A stretch of 64,000 bases of DNA, from contig NZ_JIAK01000006.1 of NCBI RefSeq assembly GCF_000620765.1, positions 62,001-126,000 on the forward strand, read 5' to 3'. The translations under genes were made by a program, and so were the position numbers. Positions 55,547 to 64,000 of this stretch are shown one piece after another. The notes under the pieces were generated by a model. That model made no database searches, was not told where the DNA came from, and saw nothing but the letters and a program-made list of their open reading frames with translations. This stretch comes from Desulfovermiculus halophilus DSM 18834. GTDB lineage: Bacteria; Desulfobacterota; Desulfovibrionia; Desulfovibrionales; Desulfothermaceae. How positions within the stretch are numbered: position 1 is the first letter of the stretch; the number at the start of each line of letters is the position of its first letter.

Positions 55547-58000
55547 ATGAACGAATATACATACTATATTGCAGGCGAAGACAGGGAAATGATTCAGTTG
55601 CCCCTGATGACCCTGCGGGATGTGGTTATGTTTCCCCGGGCCATCATACCTTTGTATGTCGGCCGGGAGGCATCGATCAAGGCAGTGGAAAAGGCCCTGG
55701 CGGATTACAACAAGAAGATCTTTCTGGTCACCCAGCGCAACCCGGAGGATGAAAAGCCCCAACAGGCGGATCTCTTCGAGACCGGGGTCATCTGCAAGAT
55801 CCTGCAGCTCTTGCGGCTTCCGGACGGAACGGTCAAGGTCCTGTTCGAGGGCCAGGACCGGGCCGGATGGGAAGGCGAAGATCCCTTGTTCGACGAGAGC
55901 GCCGATTTCCCGGTTATTTCCTCCTGGGTCTTGGAAGAGGAGGTCTCCACCGGTGCGGAGGTGGATACTCTGGTAACCATGGTCCACGAGGCGGTCAGCA
56001 CCTTTGGCCAGAAGAACAAGAACCTGTCCCAGGAGACCATCAAGGCCATCACCGGGATTGAGGACCCAGGACACCTGGCGGACATGATTGTCCCCCATCT
56101 GAAGGTGGACTTCAGTCAGAAGCAGGAGGCCCTGGAAAAGCTCAATCCCTACTCCAGGCTGGAAATGGTTTATGGCCTGCTCTTGTCCCAGATCGAGCAC
56201 TCGGAGGTTGAGGAAAAGATCAACGAGCGGGTCAAGGAGCAGATCGAACAGAACCAGAAGCAGTACTACTTAAATGAGCAGCTCAAGGCCATCCACAAAG
56301 AGATGGGCGTAGAGCAGGAGTCCGGTGAAGAGCTGGATGAGCTCCTGGAACGGCTGGACGCCAAGGACATGCCGGACGAGGCCCGGGAGAAGACCAAGCG
56401 GGAGATCCACAAGCTGAAGCATATCCCGCCTTCTTCAGCAGAGTACACTGTGATCCGCAATTACGTGGACTGCATCCTGGATTTGCCCTGGAATACGATG
56501 AAGAACATCGATCTGGATATCGACCAGGCCACTAAAATCCTGGATGAGGACCACTACGGGCTGGAAAAGCCCAAGGAACGGATATTGGAGTTTTTGGCCG
56601 TCCAGAAGCTGGTGGAGAAGATATCGGGACAGATCCTGTGCTTCGTCGGTCCTCCCGGGGTGGGCAAGACCTCGTTGGCCAAGTCCATCGCCCGGTCCAT
56701 GGACAAGGAGTTCGTCCGCCTCTCCCTGGGCGGGGTCCGGGATGAGGCCGAGATCCGCGGACACCGGCGGACCTATGTCGGGGCCCTGCCAGGGAAGATC
56801 ATTCAGGCCTTGAAGCGCAAGGAGTACAACAACCCGGTCATGTGCCTGGACGAGGTGGACAAAATGAGCACGGATTTTCGCGGAGATCCGTCCTCAGCCC
56901 TGCTCGAGGTCCTGGATCCGGAGCAGAACTACGCCTTTAGCGACCATTACCTGGACCTGGACTACGACCTGTCCAACGTGTTCTTCATTACCACGGCCAA
57001 TACCCTGCAGACCATACCCTGGGCCCTGCGGGACCGGATGGAGATCATTCAGATCCCGGGATACCTGGAAACGGAGAAGATGCAGATCGCCAAATCCTTT
57101 CTCCTGCCCAAGCAGATCGCCAAGCACGGGCTGCAGAACGAGCAGGTGCATGTCTCGGACCAGGCCGTACTGGAGGTCATCCGTCATTACACCCGGGAGT
57201 CGGGGGTGCGCAATCTGGAACGGGAGCTGGCGTCCATCTGCCGCAAGCTGGCCAAGAAGGTGGTCAGGGAAAAGAAGGGCGGCCATTCGGTGCAGGTCAA
57301 CCGCAAGTCAGTGGGCAACCTGCTTGGGGTGCCCCAGTACCGCTACGGAGAACGGGAAGAAAAGGCCCAGGTGGGGCTGAGCACCGGCCTGGCCTGGACC
57401 GAAATGGGCGGCGAGCTGCTGATGATCGAGGTGGCCCTGATGTCCGGGACCGGGAAGATCGAAGTGACCGGGAAGATCGGGGATGTGATGCAGGAATCGG
57501 CCAAGGCGGCCCTGAGTTATGTCCGTTCCAGGTCTGAGCTGTTCGGGCTCAGGTCCGAGTTCTACAAGGAAGTGGACATCCACATCCACATCCCGGAAGG
57601 CGCGACCCCGAAGGACGGCCCCTCGGCCGGAATCACCATGGGTACGGCTTTGGTCTCCGCTTTGTTGAACATGCCGGTGAACAACGATATGGCTATGACC
57701 GGAGAAATAACCCTCCGAGGTCGGGTTCTGCCCATCGGCGGGCTGCGGGAAAAGCTGCTGGCTGCCCACAGAGGGTTGATATCCAAGGTCATCATCCCCA
57801 AGGACAACAATAAGGACCTCAAAGAGGTCCCCCAAACCATACTCAAGGATCTGGAGATCATCCAGGTCGAGCATATGGACGAGGTCCTGCCCCAGGCCCT
57901 GGTCAATGTGCAGTCCGAGGAGATATTCTGCGGCCAGCCCAAGGGCATGTCCCTGGTCCAGAGCCTGCGCAAGGAGCAGAATCGGCCTCAGGCCCATTAA
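55547..58000 (+). CDS. lon: ATP-dependent protease Lon
   Basis: Hexameric AAA+ serine protease that clears damaged and regulatory proteins. The 817 residues comprise the substrate-binding LonN domain ([20 protein letters not shown]), coiled coil, AAA+ core with Walker [14 protein letters not shown] and Walker [11 protein letters not shown], and the protease domain with catalytic Ser in [12 protein letters not shown] and Lys in [21 protein letters not shown] before the ATG at 55547 marks the start; the longer frame from 55457 crosses the inverted repeat. Followed by a strong terminator. Confidence 0.97.
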   Translation: MNEYTYYIAGEDREMIQLPLMTLRDVVMFPRAIIPLYVGREASIKAVEKALADYNKKIFLVTQRNPEDEKPQQADLFETGVICKILQLLRLPDGTVKVLFEGQDRAGWEGEDPLFDESADFPVISSWVLEEEVSTGAEVDTLVTMVHEAVSTFGQKNKNLSQETIKAITGIEDPGHLADMIVPHLKVDFSQKQEALEKLNPYSRLEMVYGLLLSQIEHSEVEEKINERVKEQIEQNQKQYYLNEQLKAIHKEMGVEQESGEELDELLERLDAKDMPDEAREKTKREIHKLKHIPPSSAEYTVIRNYVDCILDLPWNTMKNIDLDIDQATKILDEDHYGLEKPKERILEFLAVQKLVEKISGQILCFVGPPGVGKTSLAKSIARSMDKEFVRLSLGGVRDEAEIRGHRRTYVGALPGKIIQALKRKEYNNPVMCLDEVDKMSTDFRGDPSSALLEVLDPEQNYAFSDHYLDLDYDLSNVFFITTANTLQTIPWALRDRMEIIQIPGYLETEKMQIAKSFLLPKQIAKHGLQNEQVHVSDQAVLEVIRHYTRESGVRNLERELASICRKLAKKVVREKKGGHSVQVNRKSVGNLLGVPQYRYGEREEKAQVGLSTGLAWTEMGGELLMIEVALMSGTGKIEVTGKIGDVMQESAKAALSYVRSRSELFGLRSEFYKEVDIHIHIPEGATPKDGPSAGITMGTALVSALLNMPVNNDMAMTGEITLRGRVLPIGGLREKLLAAHRGLISKVIIPKDNNKDLKEVPQTILKDLEIIQVEHMDEVLPQALVNVQSEEIFCGQPKGMSLVQSLRKEQNRPQAH

Positions 58001-58014
58001 ACGGAAGAGCAAAC

Positions 58015-58044
58015 AAAAAGCCCCGCCTTCGGCGGGGCTTTTTT
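58015..58044 (+). terminator. Intrinsic terminator of lon
   Basis: AAAAAGCCCCGCC-TTC-GGCGGGGCTTTTTT. Strong, and near-symmetric so possibly bidirectional. Confidence 0.93.
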
Positions 58045-58045
58045 G

Positions 58046-58329
58046 GGTTCTTCGACGTAGCCTGTGGATTTTTAAAGTTTGCCATCTCTTCTGTGTGCCC
58101 ACTTTCGGCCCGGTATTTTCTAAGCCCTGCCAAAGGGGGATCCCTGCCCCCTCCCGGCTACTCACGTGCAGGTCACTGCTTTCTGTGTGACGAAAGCTTA
58201 TCATGCACGTGAGTGCCGGGTTTCCCCCTTTTGGCGGGACCAAGAAAATGTGCGGGCCTGCCGCTCAAGGCACACAAAAGAGACGGCAAACTCTTATGTA
58301 GGCAGTTCCACTTTCTGTGTCGAAGAGCC
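58046..58329. repeat. 280-bp near-palindromic element, copy 3
   Basis: Starts GGTTCTTCGACGTAG two bases after the lon terminator T-run and ends GTGTCGAAGAGCC followed by CTTTTTTTG. Loop region diverges from copies 1 and 2 (CGTGCAGGTCACTGCTTTC), while the arms are kept and complementary, suggesting selection on structure. No ORF. Confidence 0.85.
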
Positions 58330-58451
58330 CTTTTTTTGTTCCGGCCGTTTCGCCGCGTCCCGGACCGCCGGGCGCATCGTGCTTGCGCGCAGGGCGTTGA
58401 GTTGCTACACGGTGTGTTACAAGGTGTTCACTTCAAACCTGGAGGAGACCG

Positions 58452-60005
58452 ATGAAAGGTTTGCGTACATTGTGCATTGGGCTGGTCTGCATCCTGGCCT
58501 TCGCCGGCGGGCTGCAGGCCAAGACCTTGAAGCTGGCCATGGATGCTGATCCTGTCTCTCTGGATCCGCAGGTTCAACTTTCCGGGGGCATGCTGCAGTA
58601 CTCGCACATGGTCTTTGACCCCCTGATCCGCTGGACCCAGGATATGACATTCGAGCCCCGTCTGGCCAAGTCCTGGGAGCGTCTGGATCCGACAACTGTG
58701 CGTTTTCACCTGCGCAAAGGAGTCACATTCCACAGCGGTAACCCCTTTACAGCCGAGGATGTGGTCTGGACCTTGGAACGCCTCAAACGGAGTCAGGATT
58801 TCAAGGGCCTTTTCGAGCCCTTTGCCGGGGCCAAGGCGGTGGACAAGCATACCGTGGATCTGATCACCAAAGAGCCCTACCCCCTGCTCTTGAACATGGC
58901 TACCTATATTTTCCCCATGGACAGCGAGTTCTACACTGGGACCGACGCGGAGGGAAAGGCCAAGGACGCCATTGTCAAAACCGGCTATTCGTTTGCCAAT
59001 ACCCATGAATCCGGGACCGGGAAGTATATGGTCACCCAGCGGCAGCAGGGCGTGCGGGTGGTCTTTGAAGAATACGAAAACTATTGGGATACCGATTCTC
59101 CGGGGAATATCGACAAGATCGTGCTCACCCCGATCAAGAAGGACGCCACCCGGGTGGCGGCCCTGCTCTCTGGAGATGTGGATTTCATCATGCCTGTTCC
59201 GCCCCAGGACTACGCCCGGATCAGCAGGACTGACGGGATCAAGCTGGTCACCCTGCCCGGGAGCCGGATCATCACTTTCCAGCTGAACCAGAAGCGGCGG
59301 CCGGAGTTTGAGAACCGGAAGGTCCGCCAGGCCATTGTCCATGCAGTGAACAATGCGGGCATTGCCCAAAAGATCATGACGGGCAAGGCCACTGCCGCCG
59401 GACAGCAGGCCCCGGAAGGCTATCTGGGCTATGTAGAGGAGCTCACTCCCCGCTATGACCTGCAGAAGGCCAAGGAGTTGATGGCTGAGGCCGGATATGC
59501 GGACGGGTTTGAGTGCTCCATGATCGCCCCCAATAACCGGTATGTAAACGACGAGAAGATTGCCGAGGCCGTTGTCTCTATGCTGGGCAAGATCGGGATC
59601 ACGGTCAATTTAAAGACCATGCCCAAGGCCCAGTACTGGGACCAATTCGATGCCCAGGTGGCTGACATTCAGATGATAGGCTGGCATCCGGACACCGAGG
59701 ACTCGGCCAACTATACCGAGTTTCTGCTCATGTGCCCGAACAAGGAGACCGGCTACGGGCAGTACAACAGCGGAAACTACTGCAATCCCAAAGTGGATGA
59801 GCTGATCAAGCAATGCCAGAGTGAGACGGACCGGGAAAAACGGGCCCAGATGCTCAAAGAGGTGGAGCGTATCCTGTACAAGGATGCGGCCTTTGTGCCC
59901 CTGCACTGGCAGCACCTGTCCTGGGCCGGAACGGAGGACCTGCGGATCAAGCCGATCGTGAATGTCATGAACTTCCCCTACTTCGGGGACCTGGTCATGG
60001 AATAG
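58452..60005 (+). CDS. ABC transporter substrate-binding protein, family 5 (Dpp/Opp/Nik-type)
   Basis: Periplasmic receptor for peptides, nickel complexes or similar solutes. The 517 residues begin with a signal peptide (MKGLRTLCIGLVCILAFAGG, cleavage after LQA) and then the family-5 pattern: SLDPQVQLSGGMLQYSHMVF, RLAKSWERLDPTTVRFHLRK, GVTFHSGNPFTAEDVVWTLERL. CGP-like ends and the C-terminal FVPLHWQHLSW are also typical. GGAGGAG precedes the ATG. Followed by a terminator that would raise its level over the membrane parts. Substrate not assignable; nickel would suit the CODH/ACS lifestyle but is speculation. Confidence 0.92.
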   Translation: MKGLRTLCIGLVCILAFAGGLQAKTLKLAMDADPVSLDPQVQLSGGMLQYSHMVFDPLIRWTQDMTFEPRLAKSWERLDPTTVRFHLRKGVTFHSGNPFTAEDVVWTLERLKRSQDFKGLFEPFAGAKAVDKHTVDLITKEPYPLLLNMATYIFPMDSEFYTGTDAEGKAKDAIVKTGYSFANTHESGTGKYMVTQRQQGVRVVFEEYENYWDTDSPGNIDKIVLTPIKKDATRVAALLSGDVDFIMPVPPQDYARISRTDGIKLVTLPGSRIITFQLNQKRRPEFENRKVRQAIVHAVNNAGIAQKIMTGKATAAGQQAPEGYLGYVEELTPRYDLQKAKELMAEAGYADGFECSMIAPNNRYVNDEKIAEAVVSMLGKIGITVNLKTMPKAQYWDQFDAQVADIQMIGWHPDTEDSANYTEFLLMCPNKETGYGQYNSGNYCNPKVDELIKQCQSETDREKRAQMLKEVERILYKDAAFVPLHWQHLSWAGTEDLRIKPIVNVMNFPYFGDLVME

Positions 60006-60039
60006 CCGAGGCTTGATCCCGGTCTGCGGCGTCATGTAC

Positions 60040-60074
60040 GGCAGGTCCACTTGGAGCGTGGATCTGCCTTTTTT
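60040..60074 (+). terminator. Intrinsic terminator between the binding protein and permease genes
   Basis: GGCAGGTCCAC-N7-GTGGATCTGCC (11 bp, one G-U pair), then TTTTTT. Placed to let only some transcripts reach the permeases, or for them to have their own start. Confidence 0.85.
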
Positions 60075-60103
60075 CTGGACAAACCTTACGGGAAAGGACC
60101 CCC

Positions 60104-61078
60104 ATGTTTGCCTTTATCCTTCGCCGGATCCTGCAGGCTGTTCTGGTCATGTTCGTGATCAGCGTGATCGGATTCGCCATCAAGCACAACGTGGGCGATC
60201 CGGTGCGCCAGATCACCGGCATCTCGGTTTCCGAGACCGAACGGGAGGCCCTGCGGGACGAGCTGGGGCTCAACGATCCTGTCTACATCCAGTTCGGCCG
60301 GTTCCTAGCAGATGCAGTGCACGGTGACCTGGGGACTTCTTTTTTCTACAAAAAACCGGCCACCCAGGTCATTCTGTCCAAGGCCCCGGCCACCATCGAG
60401 CTGGTTGTGGTCAGTGCCCTGATCATTGTCGGGCTGTCCGTTCCTCTGGGCATCTTCGCGGCCATCAGGCCCAGGCACATCTTCTCCCGAGTTGTCATGG
60501 GAGCCAGCATCGTCGGGGTGTCCATCCCGGTCTTTTTGACCGCCATCATGGGCATCTACCTCTTTTCCATCCAGCTGGGGTGGCTGCCCTCCTTCGGCCG
60601 GGGGGCCACGCTCAATCTCTGGGGCTGGCACACCGGGTTTTTGACTCTGGACGGCTGGCTGCACCTCATTCTGCCCAGTCTGTCCCTGTCCTCGATCATG
60701 CTTCCCCTGTTCATCCGCCTGATCCGCTCGGAAATGATGGAGGTGTTGGAAACGGAGTACATCAAGTACGCCTGGGCCAAGGGGTTGAACGCGTACCGGA
60801 TCTGGTTCGTGCACGCCTTTAAGAATACACTGCTCCCGGTGATCACAGTGGGCGGGGTGCAGCTGGGGATCACCATCGCCTTCACCATTCTGACCGAGAC
60901 GGTCTTTCAGTGGCAGGGCCTGGGCTTTCTGTTCATGGAGGCGGTGGAACGCTCGGATACGTCCCTTTTGGTGGCCTACCTCATGTTCGTGGGCTTGGTC
61001 ATGGTGGTGGTCAATACGGTTGTGGACATCATCTACGGCATGGTCAATCCCACCGTGCGCATTACGGGGGCCGCATGA
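60104..61078 (+). CDS. ABC transporter permease 1 (DppB/OppB/NikB-type)
   Basis: Inner-membrane permease with six predicted helices, 324 residues. N-terminal IxRRxLQ start (FILRRILQAVLVMFVISVIGF), the AxGDLGTSFFY segment, and the ATPase-coupling EAA loop KYAWAKGLNAYRIWFVHAFKN near residue 223. AAAGGA upstream of the ATG. Its stop overlaps the next permease start (ATGA at 61075-61078). Confidence 0.93.
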   Translation: MFAFILRRILQAVLVMFVISVIGFAIKHNVGDPVRQITGISVSETEREALRDELGLNDPVYIQFGRFLADAVHGDLGTSFFYKKPATQVILSKAPATIELVVVSALIIVGLSVPLGIFAAIRPRHIFSRVVMGASIVGVSIPVFLTAIMGIYLFSIQLGWLPSFGRGATLNLWGWHTGFLTLDGWLHLILPSLSLSSIMLPLFIRLIRSEMMEVLETEYIKYAWAKGLNAYRIWFVHAFKNTLLPVITVGGVQLGITIAFTILTETVFQWQGLGFLFMEAVERSDTSLLVAYLMFVGLVMVVVNTVVDIIYGMVNPTVRITGAA

Positions 61079-61995
61079 GATCCAGATGGCAGCAGTTCAA
61101 AGATTCCTATCTGTGGTACAGCTTTAAGCGGGACAAGGTGGCCATTGTCAGCTGCGCCGTGTTTGTCTTCCTTTTTGTCAGCGCTTTGCTCGCTCCCTGG
61201 ATCTCGCCCTACAATCCCTACGATCCGGCCAATATCGACATTATGGCTTCGGAGACACCACCGGTGTGGATGGACGGGGGAACATCCGAGTACATCATGG
61301 GCACTGATGCCCAGGGACGGGACCTTCTGTCCACCATGATCTACGGGATGCGCATTTCGATCACCATCGGCATCTTCGCCGTTCTGCTCCAGGCCTTTCT
61401 GGGCATCGTCATCGGTCTTCTTGCCGGGTATTTCGGGGGCAGACTTGATTCCTTCTTCATGCGCATGGCCGATGTGCAGCTCTCGTTTTCCTATCTTATG
61501 GTGGCCATCTTTATCAGTGCAGTCCTGCAGGCGGCCATTGGGGTGGGCCGGTTCGGGGAGATCGCGGTCCCTTTCTTGATCATCGTCATCGGTCTGGCCC
61601 AGTGGCCGCAGTACGCCCGTACGGTGCGGGCCTCGGTCCTGGCGGAAAAGAAGAAGGAATACGTGGAAGCGGCCCGGGTGGCCGGATTCAACGCCGGGCG
61701 GATCATGTGGCGGCACATCCTGCCCAACTGCATGTCCCCCATTCTGGTCCTGTCCACCATTCAGGTGGCCAATGCGGTGATGAGCGAGGCCGCCCTGTCC
61801 TTTCTGGGCCTTGGCATGCCGGTGACCAGGCCGTCCCTGGGCTCGCTGATCAACTCCGGTTTCGAGTATATATTCAGCGGGTCCTGGTGGATCACGGCCT
61901 TTCCCGGGATTCTCCTGGTTATCCTGGTCCTGGCCGTGAACCTGCTGGGCGATTTTCTCCGGGATGTGCTCAATCCGAAATTATACAAGGGATGA
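61075..61995 (+). CDS. ABC transporter permease 2 (DppC/OppC/NikC-type)
   Basis: Partner permease, 306 residues. N-terminal region with one helix (KVAIVSCAVFVFLFVSALLA), the GTDAQGRDLLSTMIYGMRIS signature, a core of five helices, and the EAA loop KKEYVEAARVAGFNAGRIMWRHILPN near residue 180. Start set by the 4-base overlap with permease 1. Heterodimer with it. Confidence 0.94.
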   Translation: MRSRWQQFKDSYLWYSFKRDKVAIVSCAVFVFLFVSALLAPWISPYNPYDPANIDIMASETPPVWMDGGTSEYIMGTDAQGRDLLSTMIYGMRISITIGIFAVLLQAFLGIVIGLLAGYFGGRLDSFFMRMADVQLSFSYLMVAIFISAVLQAAIGVGRFGEIAVPFLIIVIGLAQWPQYARTVRASVLAEKKKEYVEAARVAGFNAGRIMWRHILPNCMSPILVLSTIQVANAVMSEAALSFLGLGMPVTRPSLGSLINSGFEYIFSGSWWITAFPGILLVILVLAVNLLGDFLRDVLNPKLYKG

Positions 61996-62015
61996 CACCC
62001 ATTGTAGGAGTCGCA

Positions 62016-63002
62016 ATGCCTGAGCCACACAACCATCCTGTCCTGCTGGAAGTCCGGGATCTAATGGTCAATTTCGCCCTGCGCGGCGGGGATCTGACCG
62101 CATTGAACGGGGTCAGCTTTTCTTTAGACAAGGGCGAACGTCTGGGCTTGGTGGGTGAAAGCGGGGCCGGAAAATCAGTGGCCGGCTTCTCGATCATCAA
62201 CCTGATCAGCAAGCCGGGATATATTGCCGGGGGCAAGGTCCTGTTCCAGGGCCGGGAGATCAGCTCCCTACCCTTTGAGCAGCTGCGGCGAATCCGGGGC
62301 AATGGGATCAACATGGTCTTTCAGGATCCGATGATGACCTTGAATCCGGTGTTGACCGTGGGGACCCAGATGGTGGAGACCATTACGGCCCATCAGGATG
62401 TCAGCGAGCAGGAGGCCGCGGCGGTGGCCGTGGACAAGCTGCGCCAGGTGCACATTCCCTCCCCAGAGAAGCGTCTGCATCAATATCCCCATGAGTTCTC
62501 CGGAGGGATGCGCCAGCGGATCATCATCGCCATCTCTTTGCTGAACAATCCCCAGTTGATCATAGCAGACGAGCCGACCACGGCCCTGGACGTGACCATT
62601 CAGGCCGAGATCATGGATCTGTTCATGGAGCTCTGCAGTCAGCAGCACATGGGGCTGATCCTGATAACCCACGATTTGGCCGTGGTTTCCGAAACAACGG
62701 AAAAAATGGCGGTCATGTACGCCGGACGGATCGTGGAGCAGGGCCCTACGGATGAGGTGATTGCAGATCCCCAGCATCCCTATACCCAGGGCCTGATCGC
62801 CGCCCTGCCCCAGATGGAGCAGCGGGGAACCAGGCTGAATCAGATCCCGGGGACCATGCCCACCCTGACCAGCATCCCGCCCGGGTGTTCCTTTCACCCC
62901 CGCTGTTCCATGGCCAGGGACATCTGTTCCGTGCACACTCCGGAGCTCGCCCCCACCCAGGCCAGAGAACGCCTGGTGGCCTGTCATCTCTTTCAACCCT
63001 AG
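62016..63002 (+). CDS. ABC transporter ATPase 1 (DppD/OppD-type)
   Basis: Cytoplasmic ATPase, 328 residues: Walker A GLVGESGAGKSVA (about 44-56), Q-loop VFQDPMMTLNP, signature FSGGMRQR, Walker B LIIADEPTTALD, His-switch LITHDLAVV, and the family's C-terminal CSFHPRC-type Cys cluster (CSFHPRCSMARDIC) that binds [4Fe-4S] in some relatives. TAGGAG 7 bases before ATG 62016; ATG 61992 overlaps the permease stop but has a poorer site. Confidence 0.95.
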   Translation: MPEPHNHPVLLEVRDLMVNFALRGGDLTALNGVSFSLDKGERLGLVGESGAGKSVAGFSIINLISKPGYIAGGKVLFQGREISSLPFEQLRRIRGNGINMVFQDPMMTLNPVLTVGTQMVETITAHQDVSEQEAAAVAVDKLRQVHIPSPEKRLHQYPHEFSGGMRQRIIIAISLLNNPQLIIADEPTTALDVTIQAEIMDLFMELCSQQHMGLILITHDLAVVSETTEKMAVMYAGRIVEQGPTDEVIADPQHPYTQGLIAALPQMEQRGTRLNQIPGTMPTLTSIPPGCSFHPRCSMARDICSVHTPELAPTQARERLVACHLFQP

Positions 63003-63019
63003 CCGGTACGGTCGAGACT

Positions 63020-64000
63020 ATGGCCCAGACTATGCAAAACGATTCGGAATACTTGGTCTCTGCAGCAAATCTGCACAAGATATTTGATATCTCCGGTGGG
63101 TTTCTGGATCAGCTCTCCTGGAAAAACGGCCGGTTGCAGCGGGAGAAGACCCTGGTCAAGGCGATAACCGATGTCAGCTTTGCGATTCGGCCCGGAGAGA
63201 CCTTGAGCGTGGTCGGGGAGAGCGGATGCGGAAAGTCCACCCTGGGGCGGACGGTGATCGGCCTGCATCAGCCGAACAGTGGAGAGGTCTTTTACAAGCA
63301 GACCCGTATAGATACCCTAAGCCCTCAGCAGATGCTCCCCTTCCGGCGCAGGATGCAGATGGTCTTTCAGGATCCCTATGCATCTTTGAATCCGCGTAAA
63401 CGGGTGATCAAGATCCTGGAGGAGCCTCTGGCCTTTCATTTTCCCCGGCTGACCGCTGCTGAACGCAGGGATCGCCTGGAGGAGGTCATGCTCCAGGTCG
63501 GGGGGGATCCGCAGTGGCTGAATCGTCTGCCCCACGAGTTCTCCGGGGGGCAGAGACAGCGGATCAGCATTGCCCGGGCCTTGGTCGTGGACCCGGAGTT
63601 TATCGTGGCCGACGAGCCCATCTCCGCCCTGGATGTCTCCATCCAGGCCCAGATCTTAAATCTTATGCTCGATGCCCAGGAAGAGCGGGGACTGACCTAT
63701 CTGTTCATCGCCCACGACCTGTCAGTGGTGGAGCATATCTCCACCCGGGTGGCGGTCATGTATCTGGGAACCATGTGCGAAGTAGCCACCACTGCCGAAC
63801 TGTTCTCCAATCCCAAACATCCGTATACCCAGGCCCTGCTCTCGGCCATTCCCCGTCTGGGCCATAAGCGGGAAGGGCATGTGAGGCTCAAGGGCGAGGT
63901 GCCGACCCCCATCAATCTCCCTCCGGGCTGCGTCTTTCACAGACGCTGTCGTTTTGCCCGGGATATTTGCAGGCAGGAGTTTCCGGAGCTCATGGCCATG
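63020..64000 (+). CDS. ABC transporter ATPase 2 (DppF/OppF-type), truncated by the window end
   Basis: Second ATPase of the transporter; the frame is open through base 64000, so the C terminus is missing. 327 residues seen: Walker A VVGESGCGKSTLG, Q-loop VFQDPYASLNPRKRV, signature FSGGQRQRISIARAL, Walker B FIVADEPISALD, His-switch FIAHDLSVV, and the Cys-containing end GCVFHRRCRFARDIC. It starts 17 bases after ATPase 1. The ATG at 63020 has only a weak site (GAG); no in-frame alternative is better. Confidence 0.93.
   Translation, partial: MAQTMQNDSEYLVSAANLHKIFDISGGFLDQLSWKNGRLQREKTLVKAITDVSFAIRPGETLSVVGESGCGKSTLGRTVIGLHQPNSGEVFYKQTRIDTLSPQQMLPFRRRMQMVFQDPYASLNPRKRVIKILEEPLAFHFPRLTAAERRDRLEEVMLQVGGDPQWLNRLPHEFSGGQRQRISIARALVVDPEFIVADEPISALDVSIQAQILNLMLDAQEERGLTYLFIAHDLSVVEHISTRVAVMYLGTMCEVATTAELFSNPKHPYTQALLSAIPRLGHKREGHVRLKGEVPTPINLPPGCVFHRRCRFARDICRQEFPELMAM

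Overview
The window reads as a GC-rich chromosomal segment of a deltaproteobacterial (Desulfobacterota) anaerobe, most likely a sulfate reducer related to Desulfovibrionales/Desulfohalobiaceae. That placement is inference, from the Wood-Ljungdahl (acetyl-CoA pathway) genes, the Hdr/Mvh-type electron-transfer proteins, many PAS sensor kinases and the shared intergenic repeats. No rRNA, tRNA, CRISPR array, prophage or complete insertion sequence was seen.

Layout. 1-3.5 kb: a TAXI-type TRAP substrate-binding protein and a CIRCE-controlled groES-groEL operon. 3.5-12 kb: a divergent PurD-like ATP-grasp ligase, then a leftward run purE, dut, trmH, aroC, a MATE exporter and a DUF2156-type protein. 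12-19 kb: a hydantoinase-like ASKHA protein coupled to a histone-deacetylase-like hydrolase, then a histidine kinase coupled to a receiver-PAS-kinase protein. 19-26 kb: a leftward block of two GcvH-like proteins without the lipoyl lysine, an archaemetzincin, an NtrC-type regulator, a Rossmann-PAS histidine kinase and a lone receiver protein.

26-34 kb is a leftward operon metF-hdrL-mvhD-metV-metF, from a good promoter at 33.9 kb. Both the giant HdrA-type protein and MvhD are interrupted by one in-frame UGA exactly where their families carry a conserved Cys. Each UGA is followed by a bacterial SECIS-like hairpin, so both are read here as selenoproteins. A routine gene caller would truncate both. 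Together they look like an electron-bifurcating or confurcating methylene-tetrahydrofolate reductase complex.

34-48 kb runs rightward: two CooC-type nickel-insertion ATPases, a PrmA-like methyltransferase, two corrinoid-activator (RACE) ASKHA proteins, then acsD, acsB, acsC and acsE. No CODH gene (acsA/cooS) is in the window. The two operons cover the methyl-branch reductase, the methyl transfer to the corrinoid protein, its reactivation and acetyl-CoA synthesis or cleavage.

48-64 kb: rarA with two poorly characterised neighbours (leftward), the proteostasis cluster tig-clpP-clpX-lon, and a Dpp/Opp/Nik-type ABC transporter whose last ATPase runs off the window end.

Intergenic space is unusually rich in repeats: a composite element found as tandem pairs (3.7, 15.1, 18.6 kb), a 280-bp near-palindromic element in three full copies, two of them directly behind a transcription terminator (47.8, 58.0 kb; third at 34.3 kb), and a short inverted-repeat family bracketing small segments near the acs genes.
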